Source: Myripristis murdjan (lineage: Eukaryota; Chordata; Actinopteri; Holocentriformes; Holocentridae). Taken from it: a stretch of 64,000 bases of DNA. The notes beneath the pieces were generated by a model, which was given only the letters and a program-made list of their open reading frames with translations, did not search any database and was not told the origin of the DNA. Of this stretch, positions 12,561 through 24,826 are shown piece after piece. The stretch is taken from NCBI RefSeq assembly GCF_902150065.1, contig NC_043983.1, positions 9,889,821 through 9,953,820 on the forward strand. The letters are read 5' to 3'. The stretch's first letter is position 1. Each line of letters starts with the position of its first letter. The translations under genes were made by a program, and so were the position numbers.

Positions 12561-15144
12561 CAGAGGAGAGATGGGAGAGATAGACATGGACGGCACGGAC
12601 ACAATGTCTGATGGCAGTTCCAGCTGAGAAAACAAAAATACCCAAGGAACACCATAAACCTGAGGGGTGTGGAAAAATAGGCTATGTGGGTCTGGCGAGA
12701 GGTCAGATTCCCCACCGTATCTAATTCAATTTCACAAACTGTAAGAAAACACGCTGCAGCTCTCCAAGCGTCGGGGAAATGCGCTGCAAATATGCCCATC
12801 TTAACACGTCATTTAGTACCATCATAATAACACAAAAACTTACTTTCCCTTTATTGTCTTGAACCAAGTGGAAAAAATCCAAACAGTGTGAAAAAAATAT
12901 CTAATATTCCCAATACTTTGACGAATTTTAGAAACAAGTGTAGCCTAAAATAAACGATTAACGCACCACTATGAACAATTAATTATTGTGCGAAGAATGA
13001 TCCTTAATTCTTCACTTTTGAAATCCATATTGGCATAGGGTGTACAATGGGTATGGCACTTATAAATCCAGATTTTACCTGGCAGATAGAAAAAAATAAA
13101 AAAACAAACCAAAATTACAGGATAGATCAATGTAGAAAGCATAAAACTCACGCAAAGGGAGCATTCAGGACCACCACCATATTCTGAAATATTGTGATCA
13201 GGTCATAGTTTATCCCCCCACCCACCACCCAACAAAATGTGCAGGAAGAAAAAGATATCGTTAGTCGTTATTACTCCACTTGTTCCCAAAAACTCTGCCG
13301 ATTAAGGGCGGGGTTTGAAATGCAGCCATTGATGTTAGATGGGGAACTTTGCCATACCTTAGTGTTGACTGAGCTGAGTGTTAGTCCTGTTTGAAAAGGC
13401 CTCGACAGCCTGTAGGCAACAGAGAGCTGCAGTCTTACTGGTGGTCTGCTCAGACCTGGTAAAGACATTAGTGCAGCATTCTGGGAGAACGGGGAGTCCC
13501 ATAGACAGCGCTCACTTCTCTAAATAAACATTAGTCTTAAAAAGTTTGGCCCCACGACCTCAGCGTGATCGCATTTCACTCTGGATAGTAAACTTCAATT
13601 TTATCGCGAGGTTTTCCTCTACTTTTCGAAAACACACTTTCACGCTGCAAAAGATATTATATGTCAACTTAAACAAAGTTTCTTTTTCACCTTTCTTGGG
13701 GGATATAGGAGGCTGCAGTGTCCTTGAGGTATTTCTTGTACAAAGTATCACACCCAGAGTTGACTTTTGTTTTACTTTACTGATTGACGTCCAGGCTGGA
13801 AGAATAAACATTAAACCCTTAAAAAACCATTAGGCGGATGATAGTTTGTAATGTCAGTGATAGTTACAATGCAGGAGTCGGGAGAAAACTGACAGTATGC
13901 CACGGTGGCTGCGCTCTCTGACAGTGTCCTTGATCCCCTTGGTGATTTTTTAAAGATTTCTCCTTTTGTTATTGGAACAATTAAATACTTTGTCACCAGC
14001 TTTGTTTATTAAGCTAGAACGCACTGCAATAGAAAATGTTATTGAAAGCTAAAAACACTTAACTTTAATAGAATATATTTTGTGCATTTACTAACTGTTT
14101 ACCTAGATTAATGCACTGCAAAAATCAGTTGCCAGCTTTTATGGCCCACAAAGTTGAAAGTAAATGACATTGCTGGGAGGAATAACATGATTCATCCAGA
14201 CTCGAAGGGCCAGGGCCTCTGCCTGCAGTCCAAAGGTTTATAAGAGACATATAACCTTCAGTTTAAAAAACTTAACATTCAATTAAGTTTGTCAGGTCCA
14301 AGCCTCCGTGTTTTTTTTTTCGTCGTATATTGGCTGTTGATCCTGTTGGGAGAAAATGAAATGGAGGGTGCATGTGGACTGACATTAAGAAAACCTTAAA
14401 TGAATAATTAGGGGGAACGATACATGGATAGGCCCCTCGGCCATCAATCCCAGTGGATCCTACCTGTGAGCCTAATGCACCAGCATCAAAGGTCAAATGG
14501 AAAAGCCTTGTAAAAGTGCCCGCATGACTTTGCTTATCGTGTTTGAGAGCGAGCGGCAGCTGCGCCTCTCTATCAAAGCAATAGAGAAAAGTGCTGCACA
14601 CTCTCCTTCCCTTTAGTGCGTCTTGGAAAAGCCTGGGCGCAAACCAAGAAGAGGAGCGCCGCTTCATTTGATCGGTGGTTCCTAAAGTGGGGTCCGGGGA
14701 TCAGTACGGGTCGTTAAAAGGCTTCCAGGAGGTCGCCCTTAAGGCAAATGGAATATGGTGTAAATTTGCTAGACGCTGAAAAGGATGAATGGGCAAGAAT
14801 GAGTTCTTGGATTTTTTGGCAATGTCCCTGCCACCTCACACACAGTAGCCTAGAAACAATTGCATAATTCAGAATTAAAATAGGTTATACGTATAAAACA
14901 ATAAAACTCTCTCCAGAAGAAACGAAGGACAGTATCAAAAAATATGACATGGGATAGGCTTTAGAAAAAAGACATGGGTTGCCATCCCACGCATGCCCAC
15001 TTGAGAGCCACTTCAGTCAGTCTTTACATTAAATATATAGGCCTATACACCCGCCTCTAAAATAGGCCTAAATGACGGTTGTAGCATCACCTGCTATCAT
15101 ATTCTGGCGATCCTTGCAGGCTAATATCTGCAGTCATGAATACC

Positions 15145-15147
<3 letters not shown>

Positions 15148-15217
<70 letters not shown>
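15148..15217. repeat. GT microsatellite, about 70 bp
   Basis: Uninterrupted GT dinucleotide run. It is the first of three long GT/CA tracts within about 750 bases. Confidence 0.95.
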
Positions 15218-15218
<1 letters not shown>

Positions 15219-15559
15219 CGCCGCCTCCCTTTTTTTTCCTGCAGCAGGTGTTCGTTTAGTGTGTCAGAATCGGCGGGGCGAAGATCTTCCAAAGTTAATA
15301 TTGTGTTTCCAGAGATGATGGGGAGTTCACTGTCCTCGCTTTATTTACACATTCTAAATTAATTAAGCGAAGGATTCCTCTGTCTGTTGCAAAAACACGG
15401 AGGCTGGAGGGAGACTGGGAGCAGCGAGGGGAGGCTGTGATTTATAGCGGCGGTGCAGGGCCGCGGCTCGCCTCTCCTCCAGGCCGGGGAGCCGGGGGAC
15501 CGGGCCAGTACATTCCTCTGCACTATGTGGGGGCGAGAAGCCTCATCTGCCGCATGCAT

Positions 15560-15645
<86 letters not shown>
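15560..15645. repeat. CA microsatellite, about 86 bp
   Basis: Uninterrupted CA run, opposite in strand sense to its two neighbours. It is likely highly length-polymorphic. Confidence 0.95.
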
Positions 15646-15648
<3 letters not shown>

Positions 15649-15809
15649 TTAAGCAGGGGGCGGTTAAGAGATATTTGGTTCATGGAAAGTAAGAAGTGTT
15701 GCAGTATGCTTATTAAGCTGCTGTTTTATGCGAAAAGAGCTCCTGCCTGGTTGCTAAAGTGTGGTCTGGGGACCACCAAGTGAACTTGGGTAAAGGAGGT
15801 CGGGAGGTC

Positions 15810-15810
<1 letters not shown>

Positions 15811-15869
<59 letters not shown>

Positions 15870-15896
15870 CGTGCGTGCGTGTGTGTGTGTGTGTGT
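15811..15896. repeat. GT microsatellite with GTGC interruption
   Basis: GT run of about 86 bases with a central (GTGC)n variant block near 15864-15880. Confidence 0.95.
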
Positions 15897-16525
15897 TGGG
15901 GGTAGGGGGTTGCATTCGGTACCTAGCAAAATTAACAAAACTGTTTATTTAAACTATCTATTTTGATCATAATAAGTTAGTCCCATGAAAGAATGAATGT
16001 TAGGTGATTAATTTGATCCTATAGGTTTCCTTTTATCCACTCTTGCGTAGCCTAAAGTTGTGTAATTCTTCACCAAGTCATAACTAAGGGCAAAATCATC
16101 TCAAGGACACATATACATAAATATAATCAAACAAGGGGTCTGTGGGCTGATGTGGACGCATGGGGCCCTTGATATGAAAACATTGTGGGAATCAGGTTGA
16201 GCAGTAAGAGAAACGAAAGGAAAAATCCAAACTTGTAATCTCCTACATGTATTTAAAAAATAATAAAATAAAATAAAATAAAAAAATCAGCAGAAAATAA
16301 GATTACATGCACAACATAAGAAAAATAAGCTACAAAATTACGACAACTAACAACAACAACAACAATAATAACAAAAAAATAATTAATTAAAAATTCCAGC
16401 AGCCAGTGTATAGTTAACAGCATCAAGCTCATCTGACCATGTTATGAATTACATTAATCTGTATCTCATTATTAAGATAATGTTTATTATATATTCAAAA
16501 TGTCGTTAGCTATATAATTTAAAAA

Positions 16526-16556
16526 TTATATTATATTATATTATATTATATTATAT
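16526..16556. repeat. TTATA pentanucleotide tandem repeat
   Basis: About six consecutive copies of TTATA. Confidence 0.85.
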
Positions 16557-16730
16557 TTACTTGGATGTATTGTACTTTTTTGGCGCCATACTAGATGATT
16601 AGCCGAAGCCTATAGATCTCTTATTATTTATCATAATTTTAATTCCATGGACGGTCAATGAAAATATAAATGCCTCAGTTACAGCGCGTGGGGGACTGAT
16701 AGCTTAATGTGATGTGTATCTGTCTTTTCT

Positions 16731-16862
16731 CTCACTCTCTCTCTTTCTCTCTCTACCCCCCCCCCCCCCCCACACACACACACACACACACACACATCAA
16801 AAAAAAAAAAAAAAAAAAAAAAACCTCCATATACACACTTTACATACACACACACACACACA
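16731..16862. repeat. Composite CT / poly-C / CA / poly-A / CA tract
   Basis: In order: CT-rich (16731-16754), a C run of about 16 bases, CA repeats to about 16796, an A run of about 25 bases (to 16823), and a second CA run (about 16846-16862). Homopolymer lengths here are the kind most often wrong in assemblies. Confidence 0.9.
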
Positions 16863-17049
16863 TGCACAAGGCCTCAAGTCATCATCATGTTGTCAGCAAG
16901 CCTCGTGGCCCGTGTGTCCTTCAGGACGCAGCACAGGACAACAGAGCGCATTGATCAGCATGTAAGCTATTGGCAAGGCAGTGAAAGGTTTAGGGCGAAA
17001 CGATTTCATGTAATCCCCTGCCCTCCTGCAAGCACTAGTCAAGGTGAGA

Positions 17050-17300
17050 CGGCCATCAATAATAATAACAATAATAATAATACTTCCCTTTATGTGTAGG
17101 TGAGATGTCACACGGTTCAGCTACACAGTACATCGCCCTTGCAGTTGGTATAGGGACTGCAATGTCTTGCTCAAGGATACTTGGACAGGGCGGCCCGACC
17201 CGAGGGTTTGATCCCGGCTCGGTTGAAGGACAGCCGCACTACAAGTCATCCAGCTGCCCGAAGTCTTCAAGGGAAGACTTGCCCAGTCTGTCTTCGCCGA
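17050..17300. repeat. Teleost interspersed repeat (unclassified)
   Basis: The segment begins with an ATA/AAT microsatellite (about 17059-17081). It then has a block with GCAATGTCTTGCTCAAGGA and, about 40 bases later, GGGTTTGATCCCGGCTC followed by GACAGCCGCACTACAAG. The combination of a 'cttgctcaagga' block with a 'gatcccggctc' block is a motif pair I recognise from dispersed repeats in many fish genomes. The second block resembles a tRNA B box but no tRNA fold is evident. Family unknown. Confidence 0.5.
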
Positions 17301-18189
17301 GAAAATATTTAGACTGACAAGAGCATATAAATCCAAATTTATTTTGACACAGTCTAAGTCTATAAATGAATTATAGTAACACGAATTATAGGCTTACGCC
17401 CATATGAAGAGGCCATATGGAAACGGTTAGAATTTAGAAATGGGAATTGCCTTGAAATTTATAAATGTGTTTTTGGGGACTGCTAAGTCATTTGGCTGTC
17501 ACTTTACATATCACTCAGTCTTCGGCTCGTTTGAGGAAACTTCATGGACCCAGAAAAATGACAAATGTCGCGGTGGCAAATAAAGACACACTTTCTGCGC
17601 TGAAAACTGTGGGTGGTCTTGAAGTGACAACCGCACAGAAAGCAGGATCTCTATGGAGGATGAACATACCATTACAGCCCGCGATGATAACCCATTAGGA
17701 CTTGCATGAAAAATTAAAGGGCGTTGGACAGATTTGCGCACAGTGTGAGACGTCTAATTTATCAACGCTGTGTGTGCCGTGTTTACGGTGGTTTGAAGAC
17801 GAGCAAGGCCAGGTCTATTCTGGTCACAAGCCTGTAATCACAGCAAAGATGAAAAGTGTTGTTGTGCATTTGAGCTGAAAATTCATAGAAATGCGTCCAA
17901 TCACTAGTCGTCGATGTTCAAAGCAGGTCCGTTTGGCTGAGCCATATGGCAGATCCACACAGCCGAGTCCCTGTGTGCGTGCGTGCGTGCTTGCGTGCGT
18001 GTATGCGTGTGTATGTTATGCACATTTTATTGGTCTGCTTTTGGTTCCTACCGTTAATTTAAATTACAGGCTATTTTACATTCTTAAACTATTCAGGTGC
18101 ATTTTTAAAATCCCAATGACTCCCTGTCAAGGCGTGTGTGCAGAAAACCCTTAATAGTTTAATAATGTTTTTCCACCTCATTTGCCGTG

Positions 18190-19070
18190 CAAATTAGGTA
18201 TAGCCTATTATACAGGGTGGCTGTTAACAACATTAATAGTTGTAGGGTAATTCCACAATAAAGTTTTCTTGGGAGGAAGCCATGCGATGAGGGACTCTAA
18301 TCTGAAAGCACAAATTATTCTCCAAATTGTTATCTGATCTTTATCAATTGTCTAATTTGCACCAATAACAGGGAGAAAGAGGGAAAAAAAGAAATAAAAG
18401 AAATAAAGACTTGGTCTGGATAAAGAAAGCAGCCCTGTGTTAGTGCTCGTTTCAAAGGCTCGCAGGGAGCTGGACTGAGGGAAAACAGAGGAGTCAGCCC
18501 TCCCACCCTTCATGCTTAATAATCATCTGTCAAAACACCCCACAAACTAATTTAACCATTTGCACACAGATCTGGTAAATAAAAGAGGCTTTACACCCCA
18601 CTTCTGTCTAGAAACATGTGCTCGACCAGTTCTGAAACAGACCAATAGGTCTGTTTTCTGTAGCAGGACGAATCCCACTGCTTCTTTTATATGGATCCCG
18701 AGACAACACAGATGACATGAAAGCGGACCAAACCGAGGGCCTTTTGAGAAGATTGCTTTTCAGGGTCTAAATGTGTGTGGCTGGCCTCACAGGGGACCGC
18801 TCGCTGTGCGCACATTCAGGCCCCTGGGCCCGGGGTCCTCACTGACAACATCAACAAACGGGCAAAAAGCCGCATTATGGTGGATTAGGAGCCTGATGAA
18901 AAATGCTGCTACAAATTAGCAACGAAACCCCAAGAGACCGTGGGCATATCCTTGTTCACTTTCAATTACAGACCGCCGAGGCCTGGTAACGTCCCCATTC
19001 ATTTAGGGCCTTTGTAACTTGCAAGAAAATGGTCCTTTATAAGCGCCCAAGAGCCACACAAGAGGAATAC
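18190..19070. promoter_or_regulatory. Candidate conserved non-coding region downstream of foxd2
   Basis: This interval has high-complexity, balanced sequence without microsatellites and without usable reading frames, 1.5-2.4 kb beyond the foxd2 stop codon. It contains clusters of AT-rich homeodomain-like and GATA-like words, for example TTTATCAATTGTCTAATTTG near 18338-18357. A second block near 18870-19050 contains TACAAATTAGCAACG and CCTTTATAAGCG. This texture is what conserved enhancers near developmental genes often look like, but conservation cannot be seen from one sequence. Confidence 0.25.
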
Positions 19071-19730
19071 TTGCCCACTGTTGCGTGATATTTCTCACTG
19101 TAGAACACATAAGGTCGTGTTTTGAATATCTGAACTGAATGTTGAGCGTTTCTCACACTAAAAAAAAGAAAGCCTCTTGCTTTGATGCATATGTATAGCC
19201 TATATATTTAGGCTAATCAATTTTGTCACGATTACGTCATCATAATTGGCCAGTTTCCACACCTAAGTCAATTAGGAAATTATTTTACAAAACTGACCTC
19301 CACAGAGTTGCACAACTGGAAAAAAATATATCACGACCTGAGCCTAATGTGCCCTCTAGATAGATGAATAAATTAACTAAAAATACCATTTCTCTCTATA
19401 AGACAACCCTTAAAATTTATACATGAGATTTAAATTAACCAGGCATGGTTATAGAGATAAAATAAAGTCCATTGAGCAATAACTCTGCAACAGTTTGTCA
19501 GCTATTAAATTCTACAGCTACAGAGACAACTTGAGGCGATAATTTAATGATTGTAATTTGGTTTACCATTTAATCTGCTAAATCGGTGTAATGAGGGCAT
19601 GTGTAGTCTATCTGCATTAAGACATGCACCGCTCTTGAGAATCAGCAAAGACTATGTAGTAAAACTTTCCAAGCAATAAAACTTAACAAAAAGTCTAGGT
19701 CCTTTTTTTTTTTTTTCAAATTCACAAACA

Positions 19731-19736
19731 TTTATT
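19731..19736 (-). terminator. Candidate polyadenylation signal of foxd2
   Basis: TTTATT on the plus strand reads AATAAA on the minus strand, about 790 bases downstream of the foxd2 stop. Minus-strand sequence just beyond it contains an A-rich run (plus-strand T run at 19702-19716). No earlier convincing hexamer stands out. The transcript end is an inference. Confidence 0.35.
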
Positions 19737-20522
19737 ATTTTTGTCATTACAACAAAAAATGACCTATGAACAACATTTAAGTGTCTCTCTCTATTGGCAA
19801 CACATGACATACTGTATGTTTTCACAGATTAAATTGTGAAATAGATAGGAACGAACAACAATTAAACAGGTTGAGAGAGGTAATGCGCTCTTTTACACCA
19901 AAACCACATAGCCTACTTGTCCACCGACAACATGAAATGGTATTGTCACAAATTCACCATGTAGAGGAGATCCAGGGGTAGTGGAAAAAGGGTTACATTT
20001 GTATCAGAAAACCCCTTTTGTCTCCATGTGCTTTCTAATAAAACCTGAGTTTGCCGTCTCTGTCAGCCTATGTCAGCAACAGTGCCCTTTTCTCACAACG
20101 CACACAAATATAAAACAATATAAATCATAATAAAATCTTAATTATATTTTTAAAAATCGGACATCATCCCCACGGACATAGGTGACACATTTAACTTATG
20201 TTAAAATAGCAGGATCTTTTTTCTGCCCCGACCGACGACTGAAGGCCATAAGCAGGCCAACAAATACACATAGCATTGGTTTGAAAAGATCCTTCATCCA
20301 ACTTTCACTTCGTCTGGTCTCTCTCATTATTATACACATATTTACAAACCATAAATAAACCTTTCAATTTCTCTCCTCTGTCACATCGTTCGGAAACACA
20401 GGGGGGGAAGCCACAACACTCTTATTTCACCAAGAATGCTCAGCCTACCTTCACATAGGACGACAGAACCACAATGGGCTTTTTAATAAGAGCTTTTGCG
20501 GTCATTCTCACCAGATTTGTTT

Positions 20523-21626
20523 TTAGAAAGGACAACTGTTCATATTCGCAGTTTTGCTTGAGAAAGTCTGAGTTTGAGCCCCAGGTTGTAATATGCTTTC
20601 CTGTGATAGGTTCAAGTGGTTGGAAGCAGAGGCCAGTGCTGGGGTCAACATGGCCAGGATCTGAGCCTGGCTGCCCGGCTGTGTGCTGTAGGAGGAGGCG
20701 GTGGAGTTGGCCGCACCGATGATATTGTCAATGGAGAAAGAAGGCCGACTCGGGGTGCTGGAGTCCGTCTTGAGAGGCGGCAGAGTCGGGCTTAGTTGAG
20801 GATAGAATGGCTTTCGTAAATCGGCCCCTAAGAGGGATGGAAGGGGATGCGGCGTGGGGAATATGGAGGCTGCTGAGGGCAAAGCGCATGGGGCGTTTGG
20901 GAACGGAAATGCGCCACCCGGATGGTGCGAGTGATACGGGTTGTGGGCTGCATGAAAGTTCTGCAGCTGAAGTCCATAGTTGTAGCCATAAGGGCCGTAT
21001 CCAAACCCGGGGAGAAACCCCCCGGAGTCCCTGAGGATTTCATTGTTTTGGTGCCTCTTGAAGCGCTTCCTCCTGCGTAAAAAGCTCCCGTTGTCGAACA
21101 TGTCTGCGGACTCCGGGTCGAGAGTCCAGTAATTGCCTTTTCCGGGGTTGCCAGGTTCCCGTGGGATTTTGACGAAGCAGTCATTAAGGGAAAGATTGTG
21201 GCGAATAGAGTTTTGCCAAGCGGGGAATTTCTCCCGGTAGTATGGGAATCTATTGCTGATGAACTCGCAGATCTCGCTGAGAGTGAGTCGCTTCTTGGGG
21301 CTCTGGAGAATGGCCATGGTGATCAGGGCTATGTAGGAGTAGGGAGGCTTCACAAGTGCACTTTTGCTGGGTTTGTCACTGATCATGGTCCCGGCCTCTG
21401 CGTTAGAGCCCATCTGCTCTGACGGGCAGTCGGAGCTGCTGAGTCCCGGAGAGGAAACCCTCTCAGCCGCGTTCTGGGAGTAATTATCGTCCGAGTCATT
21501 GTCCAAGTTGAAATCGTGGTGGATATACTTTCCGTCCCTTCCAACGGAGACGTCACCCCCGACCACGTCGATGTCCACATCTTCGGACAATGCAGAGCTG
21601 TCGGACATATCCGTCCCTAAAGTCAT
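20523..21626 (-). CDS. foxd2: Forkhead transcription factor FoxD2-like
   Basis: Intronless gene for a 367-residue forkhead (winged-helix) DNA-binding protein acting in the nucleus. I chose the internal start giving MTLGTDMSD, because FoxD proteins begin MTL; an in-frame extension of 28 codons upstream (to 21710) is probably 5' UTR. An acidic N-terminus has the FoxD motif DIDVVGG (about residues 18-24). The forkhead domain is about residues 92-191 ([31 protein letters not shown], basic RRRKRFKR end). An engrailed-homology-1-like Groucho-binding motif, FSIDNIIG, lies at about 297-304. ALSE and DVVGG near the start and GYGPYG-YGLQL after the forkhead resemble FOXD2. The C-terminal [11 protein letters not shown] block is closer to FOXD1 as I recall it. 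The tandem neighbour foxe3 in the same orientation favours foxd2. Family membership is certain; paralogue assignment is less so. Confidence 0.85.
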   Translation of the reverse strand: MTLGTDMSDSSALSEDVDIDVVGGDVSVGRDGKYIHHDFNLDNDSDDNYSQNAAERVSSPGLSSSDCPSEQMGSNAEAGTMISDKPSKSALVKPPYSYIALITMAILQSPKKRLTLSEICEFISNRFPYYREKFPAWQNSIRHNLSLNDCFVKIPREPGNPGKGNYWTLDPESADMFDNGSFLRRRKRFKRHQNNEILRDSGGFLPGFGYGPYGYNYGLQLQNFHAAHNPYHSHHPGGAFPFPNAPCALPSAASIFPTPHPLPSLLGADLRKPFYPQLSPTLPPLKTDSSTPSRPSFSIDNIIGAANSTASSYSTQPGSQAQILAMLTPALASASNHLNLSQESILQPGAQTQTFSSKTANMNSCPF

Positions 21627-22200
21627 CCTTGGAGACACCGCTTCTCTTCCCCCTCTCTCCCAGGTTCCCTCCTGCTCTGCGCTGGTGAGGCTACTGAGCG
21701 AGTGCTTCAAGACACTCTCCCTCTGCCCCTTACGACCACGCCAGACTCTCAGTTTATCTCCAACCGCTAAATGAAAACATAGTTGGAATCGATAAAAAGA
21801 TGAATAACTTTACTTAGCGATTCCGATCATCCAGGGCAGATAAAGCCGGGCCGAGCTAAAGCTCTCACCGAGAAGAAAAACTTCAGATTTTCAAAGAGAG
21901 AGGGAAAACAGCAAGAATACAGTCATAAATAACAGGGATTCCCCTCTAAAAAACAGCTTGCATGTTCTTCACATGCACGTTTTCACGACTCCGATCTATT
22001 TATGCTATAGGTCACAAAAGGCTAAGAGTGCATATCTTTCCAAAATATCTTTTACGCACGGCATTGGGTAGGTATCCAGCCAGACTCTCATACTATCCTC
22101 CTTCATAGCTCTCAAAAGCTATTTATCGGACCACGCAGATCACGTGGTGTTTGAGTCACTGTTACCAGGAACTGGAAGAAATTACCCTGCAAAAAATAGT
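21627..22200 (-). promoter_or_regulatory. foxd2 5' UTR and proximal promoter candidate
   Basis: On the minus strand a TATA-like CATAAATAG lies at about 21995-22003, which would place the transcription start near 21970 and give a 5' UTR of about 345 bases. A perfect E-box CACGTG sits at 22141-22146. The in-frame upstream extension of the coding frame ends within this interval. No experimental start is visible, so this is inference from position and motifs. Confidence 0.3.
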
Positions 22201-24319
22201 CAGTCAATCTACTCTGAGTCTTACGTGTTTCACGCTTATTAGACTAAGTGAAACGGTGTGCGGCTGGATTAACATAAACTCACCCGTTCCCACGCAAACC
22301 ATCTTTTTTTGAGATTTGGAGATTTTTATTAAATCAAATGACATTTTTTTGACACCAGTGGAGGGATGTTCCTTATTCTTGCTCGTCTCACTCGTTTGTA
22401 GAAAAAACCCTGCATCAAATACAACTGCGCTGGAAACATGTCTAATTATTTCATTCCACTGAAATAACATTTCGCTTTTTCTTTAAGGAAAAAAACCCTA
22501 TATATAAAGTTCAATTAGGCTGCTTATTAATATGGGCATTTTTTGTAGTGTAAGTAAGGGAACGTAAGGTGGACACCAGTGTTCTCTGTCATTGTAGGCA
22601 ATATCCCATGAACGAAACTAATAGACTCTTTGTCATAATTAAACCAGACGGACAATAATTAGCCACGTACAACCTATTTTAATCCCTAAAAAATTCTGCA
22701 TTGGAAGATCAAGATAAATCACTGAGCACGAGAAAGCAGAAAGGGCAAATGCCTAATGAGGGACATAATAATATAATAATAATTGGACACAATAGGCTAA
22801 TTGTTTTACTATTGTATTCGCGCACAGAAAAAAATACCACACCATCAATTAATCGACTAACTGAAGTTTATTTGAGTCTTGTTATTACTACCATCCTTGC
22901 TTCTATTAAGACTATTAAAATTCCCTCATTGATGTGGTAGATGTGTTCACTTTGAATCAAAAAGTAAAGTCGATTACGTTTTTACCCACAATATATAACC
23001 AACCATAAAAATAATAAACTTATGAAAACCAAAATATGACCAAGACTGATAGGATTAATATTAATAGGCCTAGGTCTATTCATCAGTGTCCCAAAAAATT
23101 TAGATTCTTGTTTTGGCATCCAATTTGATAGAAAATGGATGTATTTCAGTTTTTAGCAAATCTAATGATGCTGAATAATTATTAAAATTTGTCATTTTTA
23201 ATTTTAAAATGACCCTAATCTCGGGTGCACTGATTTCCCCATCAAAGGTTTTTTTCTTTTTTTTTGGCCAAAAATGTCCTGATCACTTCTCACGGGTTTT
23301 AAGTTTTGCTTGTCAAGAACTCACAACATTATCCATCTGCATTTTCTGCATAATTCGCATAGAGACAAACACAAGGGTATAGTCAGCTGCAACCTGCTCC
23401 AATTCGTCTTCGTCATGAGTGAAAGGCCAGCAGATGACATCCTATGTAATGTGTCTGTAATGTGTAGGGGCCTGTTTGGAGCACGACAGGCGGACATTCC
23501 ACTTCATTACCCTGCAGAAACATGGAGTTACTGTAATGCATTCACATCAGCACCCCATCCATCTCCGTTATTACCAACACAGAGCTTGCCATGTTAGTGA
23601 GTGTTAAAAAGTGTCGGTTTTTAGGATGGATGGGAAATTACAGCCCGGCATAGTGAGTGGAGTTTATATAGTCGCTCGTTTATTTGATTGTCTTTGTATT
23701 TTTCTTGGACGGAGAGATCCAACTCCAGCTGAGCCCTGTTCACCGCCACACCCACAACAAAGGCCCCCGCCACTAAGAAATAATCTAGAGTAGGCCTATG
23801 TTAAAAAAAAAAACAAAAAAAAACTGCGGATTTAATAGATAGGCTAAGACATGTAATTACCTTGTCAAAGTTGCATTTTCAATTGATTCAGACGCAAGTT
23901 TCGCTACACCTCTTTATTCATCTGACAGGGACTGGAACCAAAAAGCAAGTTCGAGGAGTCAAGCATGCCTCAACCTCAATTACAGCCGCACTGGCGGAGC
24001 TGCATGTCCCCGTCCCTTCCCTCACCTGCGTCTGTCTGTACCAAATCAGGCCTGTAATAAATGCAATAAATGTACTGACACTCCTGAAAGAGTGGGGATT
24101 TACTTTCTATCACAATCCGAGATTTTTCTTTCTTTTATTTATTTATTTTTTTTTTTTAGAACCTGAGGCATATAGCAAGGGCACGGGATAAGATCCATCA
24201 CCACTGCTTAAAAAAAAAAAACACTGACCACGATTTAAAAAAAGAAAAGAAAAAATCATCATGTCATCTAGTCTAATTGTATTTGACTGAAAAAAAAAAG
24301 AAAAGCAAAGAAGACGTCT

Positions 24320-24480
24320 GGATTAACTGGCAGATATTAAGGGAAAGCCAAGCCTATCAATTTAAATGCTTGCTGCCATTTTATTGCCGGCTATTGGGAT
24401 ATCTTCAATTTAAAGAGCACATGAAGGATGCTGTCTCTGCAATTAAATTTGTGTTTACTTTGTAGAGAAACGCACATAAT
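24320..24480. promoter_or_regulatory. Candidate enhancer with repeated CAATTTAAA-like sites
   Basis: Two exact copies of CAATTTAAA (24358-24366 and 24406-24414) and a related CAATTAAATTTG (24440-24451) lie within 95 bases, in otherwise complex sequence about 2.7 kb upstream of foxd2. ATTTAAAT/TTAATT cores are typical homeodomain or POU targets. The spacing and lack of simple repeat suggest a regulatory element. This is inference and depends on cross-species conservation. Confidence 0.3.
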
Positions 24481-24826
24481 TTTATACCTGTTGGTGCTCC
24501 TGATTAAGTATATTTTTCTTTCAAATTGAAGCAGTTTATTGTTGTTGCAAGCTGTGTTTATAACATAACTTAACGCTAAATTTTGCTTTAATTACCGGCT
24601 ACTCAGTGTAATTAATCGAATAATCTACAAAGCGGGTCCGCAGGTTCGTACACAATTCCCCAAGTTCTCACAGAGATTCAGGTCAGCTTCAACGTTACCT
24701 TAGGAGCGGCAGAAATAAAGCAAGGGTTTCTCATTGATTTAGTTTGCTGTGTTAAAGCGCCCTCTGCTGTCGATAAAGCGCTAAAGCCAAAGACTGTCAC
24801 CACCATCAGGATGACTGTCACTTCTA

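Larger units (their letters stand above)
12561..18180. other. Gene-free interval rich in microsatellites and old repeats
   Basis: No gene supported. It holds three long GT/CA tracts (15148-15896), a composite C/CA/A tract (16731-16862), a TTATA tandem repeat (about 16526-16556) and a teleost interspersed repeat (about 17050-17300). Two similar short segments, at about 14685-14755 and 15750-15810, share the theme GGTTNCTAAAGTGNGGTC and are probably copies of one interspersed repeat. Confidence 0.5.

Noticed and set aside
15359-15938. Frames made of CV or HT repeats around 15.4-15.9 kb
   Set aside because: Artefacts of the GT/CA tracts.
17190-17230. tRNA-like B box (GGTTTGATCCC)
   Set aside because: No matching A box or cloverleaf; it fits within a dispersed fish repeat.
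20807-21774. Plus-strand frames opposite foxd2
   Set aside because: Shadows of the GC-rich coding strand of foxd2; no independent support.
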